Of a DNA stretch of 64,000 bases, positions 45,831-52,975 are shown in pieces. The DNA comes from Alloyangia pacifica. GTDB lineage: Bacteria; Pseudomonadota; Alphaproteobacteria; Rhodobacterales; Rhodobacteraceae. The position numbers were made by a program, and so were the translations under genes. The first letter of the stretch is position 1; each line of letters opens with the position of its first letter. The stretch spans positions 118,130 to 182,129 of the forward strand of contig NZ_CP022193.1 in assembly GCF_003111685.1 (NCBI RefSeq). The letters are read 5' to 3'. The notes below the pieces were generated by a model. The model had not been told where the DNA came from. It was given only the letters and a program-made list of their open reading frames with translations, and ran no database searches.

Positions 45831-46639
45831 CGCCCCACGAACCTCGGCTTGCGCTTCTCCATGAAGGCCCGCGGTCCCTCCCGCGCGTCCTCCGAGGCCA
45901 TGACGATGCGCTTCGCCTCGTCCTCCAGTGCAAAGCCCTCGTCCAACGGCAGCCCCGAGCTGCCGCGCACCACCCGCTTGATCTCGCGCAGCGAAACCGG
46001 CCCATTCTCGGCCAGCGCCGCAGCCATCTCGAAGGCCCGGTCCAGCACCTCGGCCTGCGGCACCACCCGGTTCACCAGCCCGATCTCATGCGCGCGGGCG
46101 GCATCGATGGTGCCCCCGGTCAGCAAGAGTTCGAGCGCCACCGGCTCGGGGATCTGGCGGCTCAGTCGCACCAATGCCCCGGCAAAGGGAATGACCCCGC
46201 GCCGCGCCTCGGGCAAGCCGAACACGGCACCCTCCGACGCGATCCGCAAGTCGGTGCCCAGCATGGTTTCCATCCCGCCAGCTAGGCAGAGCCCGTTGAT
46301 CGCCGCGATCACCGGCTTGGCAGGCGGCGCGCGGCGCAGCGCCGAGCGGTCCTGCAGCCCCGGCTCATTGAGAAAGCGCCGGTCCCAGTCGTCCTCGGGG
46401 GCGCGGTCGCCCGAGAGCAGCGGCAGCGTCCGTCCCAGATCGCCCCCCGCGCAGAAAGCCTGCGCCCCCGCCCCGGTGAGGATCGCCACCCGCAGTTCGT
46501 CCTCCGCATCGAAGGCGGCGAAGGCATCGGCCAGCCGGCAAGCCATCTCCGGCGAGATCGCATTGCGCACCTCGGGCCGGTTGAGAGTCAGCAAAAGCAC
46601 CGGGCCGCGGCGCTCTTCGAGCAGGTGGGCTGCGCTCAT
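45827..46639 (-). CDS. Enoyl-CoA hydratase/isomerase (crotonase family)
   Basis: A 270-residue crotonase. The oxyanion-hole loops are present (TGAGAQAFCAGGDLG and AINGLCLAGGMETM), and the catalytic Glu of GLPEARRGVIP is kept. The ATG at 46639 overlaps the ligase stop (ATGA). It is the second gene of the operon, acting on the CoA ester made by the ligase. Confidence 0.92.
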   Translation of the reverse strand: MSAAHLLEERRGPVLLLTLNRPEVRNAISPEMACRLADAFAAFDAEDELRVAILTGAGAQAFCAGGDLGRTLPLLSGDRAPEDDWDRRFLNEPGLQDRSALRRAPPAKPVIAAINGLCLAGGMETMLGTDLRIASEGAVFGLPEARRGVIPFAGALVRLSRQIPEPVALELLLTGGTIDAARAHEIGLVNRVVPQAEVLDRAFEMAAALAENGPVSLREIKRVVRGSSGLPLDEGFALEDEAKRIVMASEDAREGPRAFMEKRKPRFVGR

Positions 46640-48348
46640 GCGGTCGTGTCCTTTTCGAGCATCTCTTCGGCCATCCTTCGCAGGTCGACCTTGCGCACCT
46701 TGCCGTTCGCGGTCTTCGGCGTCGCCTCGATGAAGGCGATGTGGCGCGGCACCTTGTGGCGCGCGATACGCGTCCGGCACCAGTCGCGCAGCGCGCCCCC
46801 CTCCAGCGTCTTCCCCGGGTGCAATACGACGAAGGCGAAGATCTCCTCGCCGAACTCCGGGTCGGGCACGCCGACCACCTGCGCCTCGGCGATGGCGGGG
46901 TGCTGCATCAACCAATCCTCGATCTCGACCGGGTAGATGTTCTCGCCGCCGCGGATCAGCATGTCCTTGATCCGGCCAATGATCCGCAAGTGCCCCTCGG
47001 CGTCCATCACCGCCAGATCGCCGCTCTTCAGCCAGCCGTCGGCGCTGATGGTCTCGCGGGTCTGCTTGGCCATGTCGAAATACCCGGCGGTCACCAGGAA
47101 GCCGCGGATCTGAAGCTCGCCTTCCGCGCCGACGGGCCGGGTCTCGCCGCTCACCGGATCGACGATGCGGATCTCGACGTGCGGCAGCGGCACGCCCGCG
47201 GTCATCACCCGCGTCTCGAGCGGTTCATCGGGCGCCGTCTGGGTGATGATCGGGCTGCATTCGGTCATGCCCATGATGATCACCGGCTCGCAGCCGACGC
47301 GGGCATGCAGATCCAGCATCACCTGCGGCGGGATCGAGGTGCCCCCGGTGTAGGCGATCCGCCAGCGCGAGAGGTCACGCGCCCCCGCGACCAGCCCCGG
47401 GTCCTGCAGCATGCGGATGTACATGGTCGGCACGCCATTGGTGATCGTCCCGCCGTGGCGCTCGATGAGGTCGAGCAGCCGCCCCGCGTCGAAATCGGCC
47501 ATCATGACGAGGCACCCCCCGGCGGCCAGCATCCCCATCACGTTGCAGACGCATCCGGCGGTGTGAAAGAGCGGCATCGCCGAGACCATCACGTCGGTCT
47601 CGCGGTACCCGGCCCGCTCCGCCGCGAGCAGCGCGTTGTTGATCGTGCCGCGGTGGGTGAGCATCGCGCCCTTGGGTTTGCCGGTTGTCCCCGATGTATA
47701 TTGAATCTGCAGCACGTCCTCGGGGCGCACCCCCTGCGCGACCTCGGCAAGCGCGGCCTCGGAGATCTCGGGCGCAGCCTCGAGAACCCCATTGAAGGGC
47801 AGCGCCCCCGGAACCGCAGCCGCGCCGATCTGCACGACCAGCCGCAGATCGGGATAGGCGGAGCCGCCATAGGATCCGCTACTGGGGCGGCCACGGTTGA
47901 GCCCGGGCAGCATCTCCGCCAGCATCGCCCCGACATCGAAGCCCCGGAAGACGCCCGCCACAAAAAGCGCCGAGACCCGCGCCTGCCGCAGCAGGTAATC
48001 CAGCTCGCCCTGCCGGAACGACGGGTTCACCGTCACCAGCACCGCCCCGATCCGACCCAGCGCATATTCCAGGAACACCCATTCAGGGCAATTGGCGGCC
48101 ATCACCGCCACGCGCTGCCCCGGCCCGATACCATGCCCCAGAAGCGCCTTCGCCAATCGCGTGACTTCGGCGTCAAGCTCTGCGTAGGTCCATGTTGCGC
48201 GGGCCTGCGGCTCATCAAAGATCAGCGCCGGGCGCCCCGGCAGCGCCGCGGCTCGCTCGGCAAGCAGGGCCCCCAGCGTGGTTTCGCGTAGCGGCGCAGC
48301 CGACGCCTCGGGCAGCCAGTGCGCAAGACCTGTGGCGGTCACTGCCAT
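46636..48348 (-). CDS. AMP-dependent acyl-CoA ligase
   Basis: A 570-residue adenylating enzyme. The P-loop YTSGTTGKPKGAMLTH is at about residues 213-228, GMTECSP in the middle, and the C-terminal GRIKDMLIRGGENIYPVEIED and KVRKVDLR hold the hinge and catalytic lysine. The ATG at 48348 follows a strong ribosome site (agggagg, 9 bases). It heads the operon ligase - crotonase - SDR - dctPQM and should activate the acid brought in by the TRAP transporter. The acid is not determined; a medium-chain, aromatic or alicyclic acid would fit. Confidence 0.92.
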   Translation of the reverse strand: MAVTATGLAHWLPEASAAPLRETTLGALLAERAAALPGRPALIFDEPQARATWTYAELDAEVTRLAKALLGHGIGPGQRVAVMAANCPEWVFLEYALGRIGAVLVTVNPSFRQGELDYLLRQARVSALFVAGVFRGFDVGAMLAEMLPGLNRGRPSSGSYGGSAYPDLRLVVQIGAAAVPGALPFNGVLEAAPEISEAALAEVAQGVRPEDVLQIQYTSGTTGKPKGAMLTHRGTINNALLAAERAGYRETDVMVSAMPLFHTAGCVCNVMGMLAAGGCLVMMADFDAGRLLDLIERHGGTITNGVPTMYIRMLQDPGLVAGARDLSRWRIAYTGGTSIPPQVMLDLHARVGCEPVIIMGMTECSPIITQTAPDEPLETRVMTAGVPLPHVEIRIVDPVSGETRPVGAEGELQIRGFLVTAGYFDMAKQTRETISADGWLKSGDLAVMDAEGHLRIIGRIKDMLIRGGENIYPVEIEDWLMQHPAIAEAQVVGVPDPEFGEEIFAFVVLHPGKTLEGGALRDWCRTRIARHKVPRHIAFIEATPKTANGKVRKVDLRRMAEEMLEKDTTA

Positions 48349-48450
48349 CGACACGTTCCTCCCTCCGGGTCGACTCAGGATGGACGAAGTCCATGCCATA
48401 CTGTACGTAATGGAACTGTTCGATGTAAAACAAAATCGTGGAGGACGTCT

Positions 48451-48915
48451 GTGCCGGTGCCCGAAAGCCAAGACCGCCAGCTGCGCCTCGACGCGGGAGA
48501 GGCCGAGGAAACCCTCGGCTACAAGCTGCGGCTCGCGCAGATCCTCGCGTTCCGCGGTTTCGAACAGCGGCTCACCGATTACGGACGCGCGCCGCGCTAT
48601 CTGGGCCTTCTGGCGGTGATCCGCGCCCACCCGGGCCAGCCGCAGAGCCGGATCGCCGAGGCCGTGGCCCTGCCCCGATCAAGCTTCGTGACCATTCTCG
48701 ATCAGCTCTGCGCAGAGGGGCTGATCGAACGCCGACTCATGGAACACGACCGCCGGTCCAACGGCCTCTGGCTGACGCCGCAGGGCGAGGACGTGGTGGG
48801 CCGCCTCCTGCTGGAAGCGCAGCGCTACGAGGCCGAGATGACCCGCGGCATGACCCCGGATGAGATCGCGAGCGGGCTGCGCGTGCTGCAAAAGCTCATC
48901 GACAACCTGTCCTGA
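48451..48915 (+). CDS. MarR-family regulator
   Basis: A 154-residue winged helix-turn-helix protein with the MarR core PQSRIAEAVALPRSSFVTILDQLCAEGLIERR and the basic wing EHDRRSNGLWLTPQG. The start is GTG at 48451, set by ggagga 5 bases upstream. It is divergent from the ligase operon. The intergenic region holds an imperfect dyad (48396-48413, CCATACTGTACGTAATGG, 6 of 9 positions) that could be its operator. MarR proteins next to acyl-CoA ligases often sense the CoA ester. Confidence 0.9.
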   Translation: MPVPESQDRQLRLDAGEAEETLGYKLRLAQILAFRGFEQRLTDYGRAPRYLGLLAVIRAHPGQPQSRIAEAVALPRSSFVTILDQLCAEGLIERRLMEHDRRSNGLWLTPQGEDVVGRLLLEAQRYEAEMTRGMTPDEIASGLRVLQKLIDNLS

Positions 48916-48989
48916 CCCCGCCGTCCCCGCTCCCGGCGCGCCGCCACGGGGTCGCGCGCCCCGGCCCTCGACGTGCCCCTGCGCCGCGT

Positions 48990-50129
48990 TCAGCCCTGCG
49001 CCGGGAACTTGACGTGCACGCTCAGCCCGCCCGCGCTCTCGACGTTCAGGGTCGCCCCGTGCTGGAAGGTCAGCGTGCGGATCATCCGCCAGCCGAGCGA
49101 CTGCGAGCGCTCGGGCCGCTCCGCGCCCTCGGGCAGGCCGACCCCGTCATCGGCGACGTTCAGGACCAGCCCGGCCTGCAGGCTGCCCTCCACCCTGACC
49201 GAGATCGTCCCCCGGTCACGCCCGGCAAAGGCGTACTTGTAGGCATTGGTGATCAATTCGCCGACGATCAGCCCGATATCGATGACCAGCTTGCCCTCCA
49301 GCTCCATCTGCGGACAGACGACCCCGATCGCCACCTCGCGGCCACTTCCGCTGAAGGCGCGCTCGGCGTTCGAGGCAACCTCCTGCAACATCTCGCCAAG
49401 CTCGAGGTCGCCGGCCCCGGTGGTGCGCTGCATCAGCTCGTGCGCCTTGGCCAGCGCGCCAACGCGGATCTCGAGCTCTCGGAGCACCTGGTGGGTCTCC
49501 TCCGCCTCGGCCTGCGACTTGCTCATGCGGATCAGCGCAACGATCAGCGCAAGGTTGTTGCCCGTGCGGTGGTGCAATTCTTGCATCAGCAGATCGCGGT
49601 CCGCGATCCCCTCGGTCAGTGCCCGGTTCTGCTCGGTGAGCGCCGCCGTCGGATCCTTGGCGCTGAGCGCGCTCAGCGCTTCGGCGGCCCTTGCGGCAAG
49701 CAGGCCGCTGTCCGGCACCGCGGCCGAGGACAGGAACGACGTGTTGATCCGCGTGCCTTCGTGGCCGGTCTCGACCTCGAACCGCTCGGCGATCCGCTGA
49801 ACGCCGCGCAGCCCCAGCCCCATGCCCGAGGAAGAGGAGCCAACCGCACCGTTCGGGTCGAGGTGTTCCTGCGGGATGCCCCGACCCTGGTCGATCACCG
49901 TCAGATCCAGCGCCGGCTTGCCGCGGACCTCGGTCAGCGCAAAGGTGGCCCGCCCCTTCTGGCCATGCTCGATGGCGTTGCGCCCCAGCTCGACGATCGC
50001 GGTCACCGTCCGTGTCCGCTCGAAGGCACCGAAGCCAAGCACGTTGGTCAGCGTCATCGCAACGTCGCGCAGCCGCGCGACGTCGGCGCTCTTCTCGAGG
50101 TTCACCGTCGTCAGCTTCGCGGGTTTCAT
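48990..50129 (-). CDS. Histidine kinase with an extra N-terminal RsbT/RsbW-like ATPase domain
   Basis: A 379-residue protein with two ATPase domains. Residues about 10-135 form an RsbT/RsbW-like GHKL domain (N-box ELGRNAIEHG, DQGRGIP, SGMGLGLRG). After a linker comes a HisKA_2-type dimerisation segment with the phospho-acceptor in QELHHRTGNNL (His187), then a second GHKL domain (N-box with Asn295 in ELITNAYKYAF, DDGVGLPEG). There is no sensor domain and no membrane segment, so it is cytoplasmic. It is the last gene of the rsbRST operon and overlaps the phosphatase gene by 4 bases. It may be the output of the stressosome; its response regulator is not in the window. The longer in-frame reading to 50678 runs through the phosphatase gene and is rejected. 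Confidence 0.88.
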   Translation of the reverse strand: MKPAKLTTVNLEKSADVARLRDVAMTLTNVLGFGAFERTRTVTAIVELGRNAIEHGQKGRATFALTEVRGKPALDLTVIDQGRGIPQEHLDPNGAVGSSSSGMGLGLRGVQRIAERFEVETGHEGTRINTSFLSSAAVPDSGLLAARAAEALSALSAKDPTAALTEQNRALTEGIADRDLLMQELHHRTGNNLALIVALIRMSKSQAEAEETHQVLRELEIRVGALAKAHELMQRTTGAGDLELGEMLQEVASNAERAFSGSGREVAIGVVCPQMELEGKLVIDIGLIVGELITNAYKYAFAGRDRGTISVRVEGSLQAGLVLNVADDGVGLPEGAERPERSQSLGWRMIRTLTFQHGATLNVESAGGLSVHVKFPAQG

Positions 50130-51136
50130 TGTTCGGGCCCACGGGTGATGCGCATCACCACGATGCTCGCGTCGTCGCGCCCCCGGAAGGCCCGGTCGAG
50201 GAAGAAGCCGGCGATCACCAGCGGGCTCTTCTTGAGCAGCCCCGGCGGGAAATGCGCCTCGCGCAATGTCTTCAGACCGTCGCTGTGCAGGATCAGCAGG
50301 TCGCCCTCTGCCAGTTGCACGCTCTCCTCGTAGCCGCGCGTCGGCCCGGCACCGATCCGCCCGTCGCGCACCGCCATCCGGCGCACACCCTGCGCGCCGA
50401 TCAGCAGCGTCGAGATGTTCCCAAGGCCGGCGTAGCTCATTTTCATGGCTGGCTGCGCGATATGGACGATGGCCGCCACCGCGCCACGCCGCCCGACAAG
50501 CTGCTCGGTGATCTGGCGCATCGTCGCGCCCGGTTCCTGCGACAGGCCTCCGGCGCGCCCGGCCGCATCCAGCACCTCGCCCGCCGCCGCCGCGGCCTCC
50601 GGCCCGTGCCCCAGCCCGTCGCAGAGCAGCAGGTCGGTCGCGCCGCGGGTCTGGCGCAGCTGGAAGTCGTCGCCGCACTCCTGCTCGTTCGGATGGCAGA
50701 CTCGCAGTGCCGCCGCGTCGACCCCGAGGTCAGGTGCATCGGGCCGCGCCGCAAAGGTGCAGACCAGCGTCGTGCCGCTCTCGGCCGTGCTGTAGATGTC
50801 GAAAGTGTCCGACAGGCGACGGATCGCACCGAGCCCGAGCCCGGCGGAATCTGCAGAGCTTTCCCCGTCCTGGAACATCCTGTCGATGTCGGAAATTCCC
50901 GGACCCCGGTCGGTGAAGATCATGACCAAGCGCATGGCGCCGGCGTTGCGCTGCACGTCGATCAGCGCCCGGCCGCGGTCGGCGTAGCGCAGGATATTGG
51001 TCGTCGCCTCGCTGGCCACGATCGCCAGCTCGTCGACGCGTTGCTCGGGCAATCCCATCCCGGCGGCAAGCCGCCGCGCAAGGCGGCGGATCACGGCCAC
51101 CGCGCTGCGGTCATCAATCTCGACCCATTGATTCAT
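50126..51136 (-). CDS. ATPase-PP2C (SpoIIE/RsbX-like) fusion protein phosphatase
   Basis: A 336-residue two-domain protein. Residues 1-135 are an RsbW/RsbT-like GHKL ATPase (N-box with Asn47 in SEATTNILRYA, DRGPGI, GLGLGAI). Residues about 145-336 are a PP2C/SpoIIE phosphatase with metal-site Asp173 (CDGLGHG), Asp286 (HSDGL) and the Asp321-Asp322 pair. The short phosphatase resembles RsbX, which resets RsbS/RsbR in the stressosome. It overlaps rsbT and the kinase gene by 4 bases each. Confidence 0.88.
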   Translation of the reverse strand: MNQWVEIDDRSAVAVIRRLARRLAAGMGLPEQRVDELAIVASEATTNILRYADRGRALIDVQRNAGAMRLVMIFTDRGPGISDIDRMFQDGESSADSAGLGLGAIRRLSDTFDIYSTAESGTTLVCTFAARPDAPDLGVDAAALRVCHPNEQECGDDFQLRQTRGATDLLLCDGLGHGPEAAAAAGEVLDAAGRAGGLSQEPGATMRQITEQLVGRRGAVAAIVHIAQPAMKMSYAGLGNISTLLIGAQGVRRMAVRDGRIGAGPTRGYEESVQLAEGDLLILHSDGLKTLREAHFPPGLLKKSPLVIAGFFLDRAFRGRDDASIVVMRITRGPEQ

Positions 51137-51552
51137 AGTTTCACGCTCATCGACACGGTCGTTCCCTCGCCCGGCACCGAGCGGATCTCGAAGTCGTGCG
51201 ACAGCCGCTTTGCCCCGCCGAGCCCCCGGCCGAGGCCCCCGCCCGAGGTGTAGCCCTCGGTCATGGCCAGCGTCACGTCTTCGATCCCCGGACCCGTGTC
51301 CCGGCATTCGACGAGCAGATACTCTTTGCGGGCATCGAGATAAATCGAAATGTCGCCGCCGCCGCCGTGGACAATGGCGTTGCGTGAGATCTCGCTCACC
51401 GCCGTCGCAAAGCGGGTGACGCGAAGCGCGCTTGCGCCGCGCTCCTTCATGAACCGGGCCACCGCCTGACGTGCCGCCACGACATCGCGACTGGTTGCGA
51501 GAGGCATGGCCGCAAGCAGGGTCCTGTTGGCTGTCTGTCTGCGCTCAACCAC
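51133..51552 (-). CDS. rsbT: RsbT-like switch kinase
   Basis: A 139-residue GHKL serine/threonine kinase. It follows Bacillus RsbT closely: VVAARQ near the N-terminus, N-box SEISRNAI (Asn58), DTGPGI (Asp85) and the G-rich lid GYTSGGGLGRGLGGAKRL. In the known system RsbT is held by the RsbR-RsbS complex and released when it phosphorylates them. I chose GTG 51552 because it keeps the first beta-strand and overlaps the rsbS stop by 8 bases; ATG 51507 (124 residues) is possible. Confidence 0.9.
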   Translation of the reverse strand: MVERRQTANRTLLAAMPLATSRDVVAARQAVARFMKERGASALRVTRFATAVSEISRNAIVHGGGGDISIYLDARKEYLLVECRDTGPGIEDVTLAMTEGYTSGGGLGRGLGGAKRLSHDFEIRSVPGEGTTVSMSVKL

Positions 51553-51898
51553 GCCGCAACTGCGCAAGCGCATGGGTCAGGCTGAGCGCGGTCCGTGTCT
51601 CGGTGAGATACATTCCCAGCTCGACCAGGGTCACCGCGACCGCCGGACGCATGCCGACCACGAAGGTCTCGGCGGCCAGCAGCCGAGAGATCCCCGCGAG
51701 CTGCGCGATGACCCGGCCCACGAAGGTGTCGACGATCTCCAACGAACTGATGTCGAGGATCACGCCCTTGACGTTCTCCTTGGCAATCCGATGCGAGAGC
51801 ATGTCCTGAAGTTCGACGATTTCCGTATCCGTGACGTCGTCCTGGATCGACACGAGCAGCGCGCGCTCGACCAGGGTTATCGACGTGACGCCGGACAC
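51545..51898 (-). CDS. rsbS: RsbS-like STAS protein
   Basis: A 117-residue single STAS domain, the length of Bacillus RsbS. The loop ILDISSLEIVDTFVGR holds Thr58 where Bacillus RsbS has the phosphorylated Ser59; the second conserved motif is GMRPAVAVTLVELGM. The start is GTG at 51898, 1 base after the rsbR stop; no ATG occurs before the core of the domain. It should form the scaffold core with RsbR and bind RsbT. Confidence 0.9.
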   Translation of the reverse strand: MSGVTSITLVERALLVSIQDDVTDTEIVELQDMLSHRIAKENVKGVILDISSLEIVDTFVGRVIAQLAGISRLLAAETFVVGMRPAVAVTLVELGMYLTETRTALSLTHALAQLRRG

Positions 51899-51899
51899 C

Positions 51900-52775
51900 T
51901 CAGGAGGCCTCGGTGGTCTTGATGACGTAGCCGACCTTCTGCAGCGCATCCGACAGCGCCGTGCGGATGCTCGAGCGGGTCGAGACGGTTCCGACGTCGA
52001 TGCCGAGCTGCACCATGGTCTGGGCGATCATCGGGCTGATGCCGCTGATGATGCACTCGGCGCCCATCAGGCGCACCGCGGCGGCGGCGCGCAGAAGGTG
52101 CTGCGCCACCTGCGTGTCGACGGTACCGACACCGGTGATGTCCATGATCACCACCTCGGCCTGGCGCTCGAGGATGGTCTGCAGCAGGTTCTCCATGACC
52201 TCCTGCGCCCGGGCGGAATCCAGCGTGCCGATCAGCGGCAGGGTTAGCACCCGGTCCCAGAGCTCGACCACCGGGGTCGACAGCTCGAGCATCTCTTGGC
52301 GCTGGCGCTCGATGATCTGGTCCCGCTCGCCGATGAAGATCTCGTTGGTGTAGATCGCAAAGGCATCGACCAGCCGGGTCACCAGCAGCACGTCGCGGAT
52401 CAGCACGCTCTGCTCGACTTCGATCATTGCCTCGAGCCGGTTGAAGAGCGGGGTTTTCAGCGCCAGCACGAAGGTCGCCATCTCGGTCGGCGTCACGCCG
52501 CGGCTGACCCGCTCCTTGCTGACCTCCGAGAGCACCGCGCGCAGATCTTCCCAGGCATCGTCATCGAGGTTGAACTCCTCGCCAACAACGCCCGCACGAA
52601 CCCCCTTTGCAAAGGCCTTGAGCAACTCTTGGTTCTGCGCCCGGCTCTCGGCATCAGAGAAAAGGTCCGAGCGTTTCACGCCCTCTTTGACCTGCGTGCC
52701 AAGCCACTCCTCGACGATGCCGGAAAAGCTCGTCTCGAGGATCGTCAGGATATTCGCCGTCGCGGATTGCGGCAT
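51900..52775 (-). CDS. rsbR: RsbR-like stressosome sensor (N-terminal helical domain plus STAS)
   Basis: A 291-residue RsbR paralogue. The N-terminal domain (about 5-150) is helical, of the RsbRD type. A linker helix (150-165) leads to the C-terminal STAS domain. Both phosphorylatable threonines of Bacillus RsbRA are conserved: Thr221 in TVDTQVAQH and Thr253 in IAQTMVQLGID. The ATG at 52775 follows gggg 7-8 bases upstream; a TTG-initiated longer reading to 52814 is less likely. It is the first gene of the operon rsbR-rsbS-rsbT-phosphatase-kinase. The N-terminal domain presumably senses the signal, which is unknown. Confidence 0.9.
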   Translation of the reverse strand: MPQSATANILTILETSFSGIVEEWLGTQVKEGVKRSDLFSDAESRAQNQELLKAFAKGVRAGVVGEEFNLDDDAWEDLRAVLSEVSKERVSRGVTPTEMATFVLALKTPLFNRLEAMIEVEQSVLIRDVLLVTRLVDAFAIYTNEIFIGERDQIIERQRQEMLELSTPVVELWDRVLTLPLIGTLDSARAQEVMENLLQTILERQAEVVIMDITGVGTVDTQVAQHLLRAAAAVRLMGAECIISGISPMIAQTMVQLGIDVGTVSTRSSIRTALSDALQKVGYVIKTTEAS

Positions 52776-52928
52776 TTGGAACCCCAGTGCTGAATGATGC
52801 GGCAGGTAAGCCAATTAGTCGCCCGAGAGTCAATGGCAAGACCCATCGCACGACCTGCTTTCCCGCGATTACAGCAGCTTCCGTCACTTAGGACGGCGTT
52901 CACCAGGCGCAGGGCCCCGCGCACATGA

Positions 52929-52958
52929 AAAGGGCGGGAGCCTTCGCCCCCGCCCTTT
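52929..52958 (-). terminator. Terminator after the aldehyde oxidoreductase operon
   Basis: A perfect 10-bp stem, AAAGGGCGGG (52929-52938) with CCCGCCCTTT (52949-52958), is followed on the minus strand by TTTT. It lies 18 bases past the stop of the molybdenum subunit gene and separates that operon from rsbR. Confidence 0.85.
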
Positions 52959-52975
52959 GAGCCAAATCGTCCGGC

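Noticed and set aside
48396..48413. A firm MarR operator before the ligase operon
   Set aside because: The dyad matches at only 6 of 9 positions; mentioned under the MarR gene but not listed as a feature.
48990..50678. A 562-residue reading of the kinase gene
   Set aside because: The first 180 residues overlap the phosphatase gene in another frame and have an Arg/Ala-rich shadow composition; the ATG at 50129 overlaps the phosphatase stop and begins a proper domain.
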